Assembly (NCBI RefSeq): GCF_000252955.1
Contig: NC_014170.1
Coordinates: 91,328-155,327 of the forward strand
Length of the DNA: 64,000 nt
Direction: 5' to 3'
Source of the DNA: Xenorhabdus nematophila ATCC 19061
Lineage (GTDB): Bacteria > Pseudomonadota > Gammaproteobacteria > Enterobacterales > Enterobacteriaceae
The notes under the pieces were generated by a model, which was not told where the DNA came from, ran no database searches, and saw only the letters and a program-made list of their open reading frames with translations. The position numbers and the translations under genes are program-made. Positions 19,831 to 27,605 of the stretch are shown here, in pieces. Position 1 is the stretch's first letter. Each line of letters opens with the position of its first letter.

Positions 19831-20552
19831 GCATCGATATGCACTGTCATCTCGACTTATATTCTCAGCCAGAACAAGTGGCTGAGGAATGCAAGCGTCG
19901 AGGGACTTATATACTGTCGGTTACAACGACACCTAGAGCATGGCATGGGACCTCTTCACTAGCCAAAGGAAGCCAACGAATCCGAACAGCTCTTGGGCTT
20001 CATCCCCAAATAGCACATCAAAGATCGCATGAGTTAGAGCTATTTGATTCACTGCTTTCGGAAACTAGGTACATTGGCGAAATAGGGCTTGATGGTGGTA
20101 AGGGATTTAAAGAGCATTGGGACATCCAGTTGAAGGTATTCCGACACATACTCAATAACGTAAATCGTGCTGGAGGCAAGATTATGACTATCCATAGCCG
20201 AGGAAGTGCGTCAGTTGTCCTCGATGAGATCGAAAATATTGATGGGGTAGCAGTATTGCATTGGTTCACAGGGACACCTAAGCAGCTTGAAAGGGCAATC
20301 GATTTAGGGTGTTGGTTTTCAGTGGGGCCAGCAATGCTCGATACAATAAAGGGAAAGTCCTTAGCTTTGAAAATTCCCAAATCACGCATTCTTACAGAAA
20401 CAGATGGGCCATTTGGTAAGTTTCGTAATGACCCACTAATGCCATGGGACAGTGAGATTGCAGAGAAGCAGCTAACCACATTATGGGACATGAGCCAGAT
20501 GGAGGTTAAAGCTCAGCTTTTTGAAAATTTTAGAGAGTTATGTAAATTGTAA
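19827..20552 (+). CDS. qatD: QatD, TatD-family metal-dependent nuclease
   Basis: A 241-residue TatD-like hydrolase. It has the HxH motif in IDMHCHLDLY (residues 3-12), the metal ligand in YIGEIGLDGG, a histidine in IMTIHSRGS, another in VLHWFTGT and the acidic motif ILTETDGPF. The predicted start is the GTG overlapping the qatC TGA (GTGA). The ligands expected for TatD DNases are all present. It closes the operon; the transposon end follows 40-80 bp later. Confidence 0.9.
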   Translation: MSIDMHCHLDLYSQPEQVAEECKRRGTYILSVTTTPRAWHGTSSLAKGSQRIRTALGLHPQIAHQRSHELELFDSLLSETRYIGEIGLDGGKGFKEHWDIQLKVFRHILNNVNRAGGKIMTIHSRGSASVVLDEIENIDGVAVLHWFTGTPKQLERAIDLGCWFSVGPAMLDTIKGKSLALKIPKSRILTETDGPFGKFRNDPLMPWDSEIAEKQLTTLWDMSQMEVKAQLFENFRELCKL

Positions 20553-20631
20553 AATATCGTGGATATCCGTTGCCATATCATGCTGGAACACCACGCTGAC
20601 AAAATTTTGGCGGCTTCCGGCTTACAACCCC

Positions 20632-20892
20632 AAAATCGCTTAAAAAAACAGGCCGTGCAACCAGTTCAAGCCCAGCATTACCAAACTCATCAATTTTCAG
20701 CACCGCCAATCCGGTTTTAACAAATTCATTCACTGCGGCTTTATTCGATGTAATATCATGACCAGTATATAGATTTGTATTCGTGTCATAGGTGGAATTA
20801 TCAGAAAAACTCAATGGACGTTGTTTTACGTGGGCGGACGCTATGGCTACTATCAAACTAAAAAACGAATTAGAATTTTGCATTTTTAGCAT
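20632..20892 (-). pseudogene. Truncated gene for a possibly exported protein
   Basis: An ATG at 20892 opens MLKMQNSNSFFSLIVAIASA, a weak signal-peptide-like start. About 70 polar residues follow (YDTNTNLYTGHDITSNKAAV ... LELVARPVFLSDFG), after which the frame runs into the Qat transposon end at 20631. The last part of the reading frame (VVSRKPPKFCQ) is transposon sequence. I do not recognise the family. The 3' portion was not found elsewhere in the window. Confidence 0.5.
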
Positions 20893-20935
20893 TGCAAACA
20901 CCTTTAACTAAAATCTAGTGATATGGGGCAATGGG

Positions 20936-21811
20936 TTAAATCTTGGAATAACTATCCATAAACAGTCCACTATCCGAACTTTTAAGTGATGTAAGTGGAA
21001 AGTCGTCATCCAAACTGGAATAGTCTATAAAAAACCAATCAATAGGAGTATTTAATGCAATGGCAATAATGACTAAATCAGTCGAAGTTATTCTTTTCTT
21101 CCCTGTTTCATATCTGGATAATGTTTGTTGGTTCATGCCAGCCTGTTTAGCCAAGCCCTGTAAGGTGACATTCAGTTTCTTTCTCCGTACACGGATGCGT
21201 TGACCAATATTTTTAGCCATCATCTCTAATTCTGGTTTATCCATGATTTTGGTCGGTGTAGTCGGTAAATGACTAGAAGTGTTCACCTCTAAATCAGGGT
21301 GGCAATCTATAAAAAACCAACTGATCGGAATACCTAGAGCAAGAGCGATGTTCACCAAATGATCTATATGTATTCTATTTTTCCCGTGTTCATTCCTGGA
21401 TATTTGTTGTTGAGACAAGCCAACACTGAGACCTAAAGCCGCAGCTGTTAACATCATGGTTTTCCGCCATATCTGGATGCGTAAACCAATATTTTTAGTA
21501 ACCGCACCTGTTGTTAATGTGTCCATAATAAAACCATCTGATACATGCGGCAGCTTACTGGCATTGCTCACATATAAATCAGAGTATAAATCGATAAAAA
21601 ACCACCCAGTCGGAGTATTCAATCCAGCAGAGATTTGGATCAAATGAGACAACGGGATGTCATCCAACCCTGTTTCATACATGATTAACTGTGCTTCCGA
21701 GATCCCGGTATGTTGAGCTAAAGTGTGAGTCGATAATCCCGCCTCTTTTCTCCGTATACAGACACGTTGACCAATACTTTTAAAAAACACATCCAACATT
21801 GCTTTATCCAT
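20936..21811 (-). CDS. Protein of three tandem XRE helix-turn-helix domains
   Basis: The 291 residues hold three Cro/CI-type units: about 10-75 (IGQRVCIRRKEAGLSTHTLA), 107-170 (IGLRIQIWRKTMMLTAAALG) and 202-262 (IGQRIRVRRKKLNVTLQGLA). Each unit ends in a matching hydrophobic strip (TGWFFID, ISWFFID, IDWFFID). Normal XRE regulators have one such domain and act as dimers, so this looks like a fused array, perhaps binding three half-sites or acting as a decoy. There is no effector domain. It is divergent from another XRE gene at 22236. Confidence 0.85.
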   Translation of the reverse strand: MDKAMLDVFFKSIGQRVCIRRKEAGLSTHTLAQHTGISEAQLIMYETGLDDIPLSHLIQISAGLNTPTGWFFIDLYSDLYVSNASKLPHVSDGFIMDTLTTGAVTKNIGLRIQIWRKTMMLTAAALGLSVGLSQQQISRNEHGKNRIHIDHLVNIALALGIPISWFFIDCHPDLEVNTSSHLPTTPTKIMDKPELEMMAKNIGQRIRVRRKKLNVTLQGLAKQAGMNQQTLSRYETGKKRITSTDLVIIAIALNTPIDWFFIDYSSLDDDFPLTSLKSSDSGLFMDSYSKI

Positions 21812-22235
21812 TAAATTCTCTATGAAAACGGTTTGCTATTCTGGTGTTACATTCAGACAGCAAAAATAATTTACTTGGGAGTAACGCCTCGGCGCTTTCT
21901 ATTAATCTTTGGGAAGACAAAGCGATGTCTCCCAAACATAAAACCCGTTAAAAATTCATAAAAAACCCCTGTAAAAACAGGGGAATATAGGATAGATGGT
22001 TAAATATTATATTGAGAGTTGTTTCGGGTAAAACTACTGGTATTGTCATAGAAACTAGTTCAACAGCTACATTGTGTTATCATAACAAATTGAAACTAAT
22101 TTTTTCCCTGATGAAAATGTAACTGATTATACAAATTGTCGTACGGATACGGTGATGAATCCATGTAACTAACACTAATAGATATATTTTATAAAAAACT
22201 GGAACTTTTAGTCCTCTGAAAAGGATTTTGTAATA
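21812..22235. other. Intergenic region between two divergent XRE genes
   Basis: 424 bp with no credible gene. It is AT-rich and contains one hairpin (21966-21983), entered separately. The two XRE promoters should lie here; I could not fix their boxes with confidence. Confidence 0.4.
21966..21983 (-). terminator. Rho-independent terminator on the minus strand
   Basis: CCCCTG-loop-CAGGGG, followed on the minus strand by a run of six T. No minus-strand gene is visible to its right, so it may end a short untranslated transcript started within 21990-22235, or be a leftover. Confidence 0.55.
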
Positions 22236-22646
22236 GTGATAGAAAATAGTCAAGCTAAAACTATTCAAAAAAATATATACATGAATGCAAATAGGTTAAT
22301 CGAAGCCCGAAAATTCCGAGGATTATCACAACGGGAGCTAGGAGAGGCATTGGGGATCACTGACTCAGAGACAGCGGGGCAACACATCAGTAAATATGAG
22401 CGTGGCGTGAGGTTACCGCCATACAAGACCGTCCGTGAGATCGCTAAAATATTGGATATGCCCCCTTGTTATTTTTATATTGATGATGATGATTTATCCG
22501 CCGAAGAGGTGCAAATTTTCTATGAAAAATGCCTTTCTCATAAATCGGAAAGACGCTTCATTTCTGACCTTATAGAAAAAAATCAGGAATATGAAAAAGT
22601 GATCAATAGCATAAAGAAAACGGTAAATTCGGTAAAAACCTCCTGA
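22236..22646 (+). CDS. XRE family transcriptional regulator
   Basis: This reading frame of 136 residues has one helix-turn-helix (ANRLIEARKFRGLSQRELGE, about 18-80) ending in MPPCYFYIDDDDLSAEE, and a short coiled-coil tail rich in Lys and Glu. The GTG at 22236 follows AAAAGGA by 10 bases; an ATG at 22281 is an alternative. It probably represses its own or the divergent promoter. A strong terminator follows. Confidence 0.78.
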   Translation: MIENSQAKTIQKNIYMNANRLIEARKFRGLSQRELGEALGITDSETAGQHISKYERGVRLPPYKTVREIAKILDMPPCYFYIDDDDLSAEEVQIFYEKCLSHKSERRFISDLIEKNQEYEKVINSIKKTVNSVKTS

Positions 22647-22665
22647 GATAGATACACTCTCAACT

Positions 22666-22706
22666 ATATTACCCTTATTCATGCCAAGTATGAATAAGGG
22701 TAATAT
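22666..22706 (+). terminator. Terminator hairpin after the XRE gene
   Basis: A perfect 17-bp stem (ATATTACCCTTATTCAT and its complement) with a 7-base loop, 20 bp past the XRE stop. The tail is AT-rich but not a pure T-run. The long symmetric stem could also act in both directions. Confidence 0.65.
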
Positions 22707-22840
22707 AATTCAATGCGTTATAACTAAAATTTACTTCCAGCCTTTTTAGCGTATTGCAGCTAGGTAGTATCCAATAAAATATCCCTTACCAAAAACGTCT
22801 TACGACAGGGCTGACAGAGGTAACAGCGACGATTGAGCAT

Positions 22841-23025
22841 GCAGCAGATGCAATGGAGCCAGCAAGGTGCGCATTACTTACTCCAGACCCGCACAGCCGT
22901 ACTTAATGATGATTTGAAAACCCAATTTGAGCATTGGTATCCGGGCATAAAATTAGGTGACGAAACGGAGCATTCTTGGACAGAAAAGATTGCTGCATAA
23001 GTGCCCCACAGATTTTTATGGTCTC
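22841..23025 (+). pseudogene. ISKra4 family transposase, C-terminal remnant
   Basis: The sequence encodes QMQWSQQGAHYLLQTRTAVL ... KIAA-stop, the last 50 or so residues of the intact transposase at 36869-38269. It then runs through the element's right end (GTGCCCCACAGATTTTTATG, to 23025). The upstream part is missing. It abuts a Tn3 transposase fragment. Confidence 0.82.
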
Positions 23026-23243
23026 GTACAAATGGGGTCGGTTCCGGCTGGGGGCGAAATGACCCCCATAAGAATGAAGTTCACCCTGGAGTTAACAGAC
23101 CAGCCTTGCGGGGTTACCTGATACTCCGTATCGGATAAAGTGAAATAGTATTCTCGTTCCGCCAAAGTAAATCGAGGCAGGCCAAAATAGTCCTGAATTT
23201 CAGGCTGGGTCAGTATAGTCAGGCGCTTTTTATTGGTATTCAT
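23026..23243 (-). pseudogene. tnpA: Tn3 transposase, N-terminal fragment
   Basis: About 70 codons starting MNTNKKRLTILTQPEIQDYF, then GLPRFTLAEREYYFTLSDTE. This matches the start of Tn3-family transposases (compare LTDAEKFALYGLPDFDEGQQ at 14852). It is cut by the ISKra4 end. With the res-like palindrome, KilA-N gene, resolvase and terminal repeat to its right, it marks one more Tn3 element. Confidence 0.8.
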
Positions 23244-23375
23244 TTTTTTAATTCTTAATATGGCAGGGCTACATTGAGTATGTCACTTTATACTTTCCTT
23301 ACTACCTTTAATAGACATAGATTTATATACAGTTTATATTACATCTTTCCCTCCGTATTTAGGCTCAAACAAGGC

Positions 23376-23403
23376 TGTCATTTAAACGTTCGTTTAACTG
23401 ACA
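23376..23403. promoter_or_regulatory. 28-bp palindrome, likely resolvase crossover site
   Basis: TGTCATTTAAACGT facing its near-complement TCGTTTAACTGACA: 12 of 14 positions pair. It is centred between the divergent tnpA fragment and the kilA-N/tnpR pair, 25 bp before kilA-N. Size and placement fit subsite I of a Tn3 res site, which would also control both divergent promoters. Confidence 0.65.
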
Positions 23404-23427
23404 CATCAAAAGCGAGAAGAAAGGTTT

Positions 23428-24258
23428 ATGGCGCAAAAAATTGATGTCCGGGGTATAAAAGTCTCTGTCTTTTCCGACAAACAAGATGACTATATATCGC
23501 TATCAGACATCGCCAAGTACAAAGATGGCGACCGCGGTGATTACATTCTGCAAAACTGGATGAGAAACCGCAGCACCATTGAGTTTATCGGTTTGTGGGA
23601 ACAGCTCCATAATCCCGATTTTAATTCCATCGAATTCGATGGATTTAAACATGAAGCGGGCGCAAACAGTTTCTCTCTCACGCCAAAACGCTGGATCACA
23701 ACCACCCATGCAATAGGGATCATCTCGAAAGCGGGCAGATATGGCGGAACTTATGCGCATCGGGATATTGCTTTTGAGTTTGCTTCCTGGATCAGCGCGG
23801 AGTTTAAGCTCTATCTATTAAAAGAATTCCAGCGGCTCAAACAAGCAGAAAATGAACAGAAAAATCTGGAATGGAATGTTTCGCGCACTCTGGCCAAGGT
23901 CAACTATCATATTCATACAGAGTCAATAAAAACGAACATTATTCCCGCCCTGGAGCTTAACCCAAAAGCAAGAAATTTTGCTTATGCTAATGAGGCCGAT
24001 ATATTGAATCTGGCGTTGTTTGGCAAGACAGCCAGTGACTGGCGCAAAGAGAACCCGGAACTAAAAGGCAATATACGGGACTATGCCACACTGGAACAGC
24101 TTGTCGTGTTATCTAATTTAGAAAGCTTCAATGCTGAACTTATCGGACAAGGCCTCTCTGCAAACGACAGGTTCCAAAAGCTGAATCGCGTTGCGGTCAG
24201 TCAAATGGAGATCCTGATAGAAAACAAATCCATTGAAAAACTTAAACAATTAAAATAG
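23428..24258 (+). CDS. KilA-N domain protein
   Basis: 276 residues. The N-terminal 130 match a KilA-N DNA-binding domain: DDYISLSDIAKYKDGDRGDY, then NSFSLTPKRWITTTHAIGII, GGTYAHRDIAFEFASWISAE and FKLYLLKEFQRLKQAE. KilA-N proteins are found mainly in phages and plasmids as DNA-binding regulators. The C-terminal half is helical (ATLEQLVVLSNLESFNAELI). The gene shares its promoter region with a Tn3 res site and is 7 bp from the resolvase gene, so it looks like a transposon-borne passenger or accessory protein. A second KilA-N remnant is at 35851. Confidence 0.85.
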   Translation: MAQKIDVRGIKVSVFSDKQDDYISLSDIAKYKDGDRGDYILQNWMRNRSTIEFIGLWEQLHNPDFNSIEFDGFKHEAGANSFSLTPKRWITTTHAIGIISKAGRYGGTYAHRDIAFEFASWISAEFKLYLLKEFQRLKQAENEQKNLEWNVSRTLAKVNYHIHTESIKTNIIPALELNPKARNFAYANEADILNLALFGKTASDWRKENPELKGNIRDYATLEQLVVLSNLESFNAELIGQGLSANDRFQKLNRVAVSQMEILIENKSIEKLKQLK

Positions 24259-24265
24259 GCCGTTC

Positions 24266-24877
24266 ATGCGAATTGGGTATACCCGTGTCTCCAAATCTGA
24301 TGGAAGTCAGGTGCAGGATCTCCAACTGGATGCTTTACTTGCTGCCGGTGTCAATAAAGAAAACATCTATCAGGATGAAATATCCGGGAAATCAGACAAA
24401 CGTCCTGGATTGGATGCCTGTTTGAAAGCCCTCAGGTCTGGCGATGTGTTAATGGTATGGAAGCTTGACAGGCTTGGCCGAAGCTTAAAACACCTGGTGA
24501 ACACTATCCATGATCTTGCGGACCGAAAAATCGGATTTAAGGTACTGACCGGGCAGGGTGCAGAAATTGATACGACGACGGCCAGTGGCAAATTGGTCTT
24601 TGGGATTTTTGCCGCGCTGGCCGAATTTGAACGGGAGTTGATCAGTGAACGAACAAAAGCAGGGCTGGCAGCGGCCAGAGCAAGAGGACGTGAAGGTGGA
24701 CGTTCTTTTAAACTCACAAAATCTCAGGTTCGCCTGGCACAGGCTTCTATGAAAAGTAGGGATTGTAGCGTATCTGAATTATGTGAAGAGCTTGGAATTA
24801 GCAGACAGGCTCTCTATAAGTATGTAGGGCCAGATGGGGAACTCAGAGAACACGGCAAAAGAGTATTAAAATCTTAG
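24266..24877 (+). CDS. tnpR: Tn3-type resolvase
   Basis: A serine recombinase of 203 residues. It has RIGYTRVSKSDGSQVQDLQL (catalytic Ser), DEISGKSDKRPGLDACLKAL, WKLDRLGRSLKHLV, TTTASGKLVFGIFAALAEFE, RELISERTKAGLAAARARGR and a C-terminal helix-turn-helix (SVSELCEELGISRQALYKYV). All expected motifs are present. It is co-oriented with the KilA-N gene seven bases upstream. Confidence 0.92.
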   Translation: MRIGYTRVSKSDGSQVQDLQLDALLAAGVNKENIYQDEISGKSDKRPGLDACLKALRSGDVLMVWKLDRLGRSLKHLVNTIHDLADRKIGFKVLTGQGAEIDTTTASGKLVFGIFAALAEFERELISERTKAGLAAARARGREGGRSFKLTKSQVRLAQASMKSRDCSVSELCEELGISRQALYKYVGPDGELREHGKRVLKS

Positions 24878-25061
24878 CGCTAACTGAGTACCCATTTTTT
24901 TCCTCATCAACTTTGAACCCTATCGGGGGATGGGCAAAAATAGCCCAGTATTGGCTCAAGGTTTGGGTAATCACTGGGTTTATCATCCGATTAAAAAGAA
25001 AAATAAAGAGCAATGCTAAAAACGAAGCTCTTTCTCAATATAATTCAATGTGATATCTAAA

Positions 25062-25099
25062 GAAGGTGGGACTTTTGGAGGAAATGGGCGCGGAACCCC
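25062..25099. repeat. Tn3-family terminal inverted repeat
   Basis: On the minus strand GGGGTTCCGCGCCCATTTCC then TCCAAAAGTCCCACC, related to the end at 7941. It closes the element that contains tnpR (24266) and kilA-N. The matching tnpA-side end has been lost. Between tnpR and this repeat (24878-25061) I see no gene. Confidence 0.7.
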
Positions 25100-25620
25100 T
25101 AAAAGCCCCCTAATAGGAGACCATAAAAATCTGTGGGGCACTTATGCAGCAACTGCCTCTGTCCAATAATGATCCGTTTTGTCACCTAATTTTATACCCG
25201 GATACCAGTGCTCAAATTGGGCTTTTAAATCACCATTGAGTACCGCTGTGCGTGTCTGGAGTAAGTAATGTGCACCTTGCTAGCTCCATTGCATCTGCTG
25301 CTTTTTCACCATCCGTTTAGCGATAACTTCATTGATCGTCGATTCAACAAATGAAGAGGAAATTGCTTCACCATATCGGTACATTTCACCGTAATTCGGG
25401 ATCATCATGCTGTTATTTTCAATATAGGTATACATTTCATCTATATGTTTTAACAATGATTTATTATTACCATAATGCGATATGTCCTCATCACACATTG
25501 CCGCACAATCATCCAGGTGTTCTAATGCCTTAATCACATTTCCATGCCAGATATACCATTTTGTGCTGGTTAAAGAGTCCAATAATTCTGCACCAAGTTC
25601 AGGGGCGTTTTTTGATACCC

Positions 25621-26926
25621 TGTCCCGTCCTAAATAAGGTTGACACTTTTCTTCATCCATTGAGGAGAATGTTATGAAATCAGAAAGCAAACGAACTCAG
25701 CGTGATTATTCACTGGCTTTTAAATTGGCCGTTGTTGATCAAGTTGAAAAAGGCGAGATGACGTACAAACAAGCCCAAAGTCGGTACGGTATTCAAGGGC
25801 GTTCAACCGTTTTAGTTTGGCTTAGGAAGCATGGTCAGTTAGATTGGAGTCTGGGTTGGACACCTTTACATCCTCAAGGAGCTGCCATGACCTCATCTTC
25901 ATCGCTTACACCTGAGCAACACATAAAAGAACTTGAACAGCAACTCACTGAAATGGAAAAGAAAGCCGAGTTTTTTGAGGCAGTTGTTGAGGTGTTAAAA
26001 CGGGATTATGGGGTAACTATCGTAAAAAAGCCACGAGGCAAGTCATTCAGGCGAAAAAAGTAACCGGCTTTCATGTGACTCAATGTTGCCGTTATCTGGG
26101 TATCACACGGCAAGCTTATTATCAGCAATGTCAGCGGACAGCCATCAAAGAACAACAGGAACAGGATACCTTGAGGCAAGTGCAGTCAATCCGCCTGAAG
26201 CAGCCCCGTATTGGCACGAGAAAGCTTCAGTATTTGTTGAATCAATCAAGCCCATTAAAAATAGGCAGAGACAGCCTGTTCGACTTACTCAGAACCCATC
26301 ATTTGTTAGTCAGACCCAAACGGGCTTACCACAAAACGACGCAGAGTCATCATCGTTTTTACTGCCACCCTAATTTACTTAAAGCGGGTTCTAATAAGAT
26401 AACCCCAACGGGGCCAGAACAAGTTTGGGTGGCTGATATTACGTATCTTCCCGTGAAAATGGGGGAAGCATATTTAAGCCTGATTACGGATGCCTGGTCA
26501 CGTAAAATCGTGGGGCATCATGTGCATGATAACTTAAAAACAGACGCGGTTATCAAGGCGTACAAGCAGGCCTTAAAAAACCGAAAATTAGCCGAAAAAT
26601 CACGGATCCATCATTCAGACAGAGGGTTACAATATTGTTCAAAACGCTATCAGGCGCTACATAAGCACCATGAAGTGATTTGTTCAATGACAGATGGTCA
26701 CGATTGCTATCAGAATGCGTTGGCAGAGCGTGTTAATGGCATCCTGAAAACAGAATTTTTACTCAGTAAACCGTCTGATCTTGAAGAAGCGATCAAAATG
26801 GTGAGTGAATCGATAGAAATTTATAATCGGTATCGGCCGCACTTAGCGCTAAAATATAAAACGCCGGATGAAGTTCATCATCAGGCGTTAAGTAAAAATA
26901 GTGTCAACGTATATCAGGACTAGACA
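25621..26926 (+). mobile_element. IS3 family insertion sequence, complete
   Basis: Ends TGTCCCGTCCTAAATAAGGT (left) and, complemented, TGTCTAGTCCTGATATACGT (right), both continuing TGACAC. Target duplication CCC at 25618-25620 and 26927-26929. It has both transposase frames and sits in an ISKra4 transposase gene. A damaged relative is at 3143-3643. Confidence 0.92.
25674..26923 (+). CDS. IS3 family transposase OrfAB
   Basis: OrfA (25674-26063, 129 residues) has a helix-turn-helix (KRTQRDYSLAFKLAVVDQVE) and a leucine-zipper-like tail. OrfB lies in the -1 frame and ends at 26923; it has the DDE core [25 protein letters not shown] and LAERVNGILKTEFLL. The textbook slippery heptamer A AAA AAG lies at 26054-26060, in the right phase and just before the orfA TAA. 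The fused OrfAB transposase is therefore expected by programmed -1 frameshifting. All catalytic residues are present, so the element is probably active. Confidence 0.92.
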
Positions 26927-27472
26927 CCCCTCTGGCATATTGTTTCAATACGGTCAGACGCATCGTGATATGAAACCAGTCGAGTACGTGCTGGGATTCG
27001 GGGTACAAGTTAAATTGCAGATCCCTGATATTATCGGCACCATCCGATAAGAAAGTAATTTGTTGATTAGCCTGCATACCCTGTGAAGATAACTGGGCGA
27101 TGAGTTTTCTTCTGGGGTGATTTTCCAGACATTGCACAAAACCAAAGCGTTTGGTTGGGACATTAGCCGCGAATGATTTTCCGGCGATGACTTCGAAATG
27201 ATGTTTTCTGTCGTCCCGGTTTCTGACGTAGCCCCCATCGATGCCCACTGTCATCGGTTTTCCCGGTTTGGGTAATTTTTCCCATTTTCTGGGATCACCG
27301 GGGAGAAAATCCGACAACCCCTCTAATTCGGCTTCTTGTCTTTTGGCGGTCTGACAAAGGTGATTTCTGACTGTAGCGGCATTATAGTGTTCCCCCACCG
27401 GCAGAATATCTTTGAGCAGATTAGCGGTCAATTCATAAGACATCGGTCATATATCCAATGCGTTGATTGACT

Positions 27473-27555
27473 CTAAATATAATATTCTCTTTCAATAAAA
27501 GTACCGATGACTTTCTCATGCATTTCCGGCGATTTTGAATAGCCCAATGTTTTAG
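27473..27555 (-). pseudogene. insB: IS1 InsB C-terminal remnant
   Basis: The minus strand encodes KTLGYSKSPEMHEKVIGTFI then EREYYI-stop, matching the InsB C-terminus of IS1 (the FSKS-E-HEKVIG signature). The rest was removed when a Tn3 element landed; the Tn3 end starts at 27556. Confidence 0.7.
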
Positions 27556-27605
27556 GGGGTTTGTGACCATTCCCTCGGAAAGTTCACTCCCCCACTAATT
27601 CATGA

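Larger units (their letters stand above)
11770..20631. mobile_element. Tn3-family transposon carrying the Qat defence system
   Basis: The ends are GGGGTTGTAAGCGGGAAGCC (11770 rightwards) and GGGGTTGTAAGCCGGAAGCC (20631 leftwards). Both continue GCCAAAATTTTG, giving one mismatch over 32 bp. Inside are tnpA (minus), tnpR (plus), a small gene and qatABCD. The flanking pentamers are AAGAA (11765-11769) and AAAAT (20632-20636). They do not match, so no target duplication is visible and one side has been rearranged after insertion. Length is 8,862 bp. Confidence 0.85.
25116..27443 (-). pseudogene. ISKra4 family transposase, interrupted and mutated
   Basis: The minus strand carries the C-terminal two thirds of the ISKra4 transposase in two pieces: 27443-26930 (ELTANLLKDILPVGEHYNAA, GIDGGYVRNRDDRKHHFEV) and 25617-25143. 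They are split by an IS3 element with a CCC target duplication. A TAG in the second piece (at 25280-25282) replaces the CAG of the intact copy (MQWS-stop-QGAH). The N-terminal 138 or so residues are missing. The right end of the element (GGAGACCATAAAAATCTGTG) is at 25116. Confidence 0.88.

Noticed and set aside
18526..20552. QueC/TatD pair as a deazaguanine DNA-modification (Dpd) island
   Set aside because: No dpdA-type transglycosylase or further dpd genes are present, whereas the ATPase-B-QueC-TatD order is exactly that of Qat.
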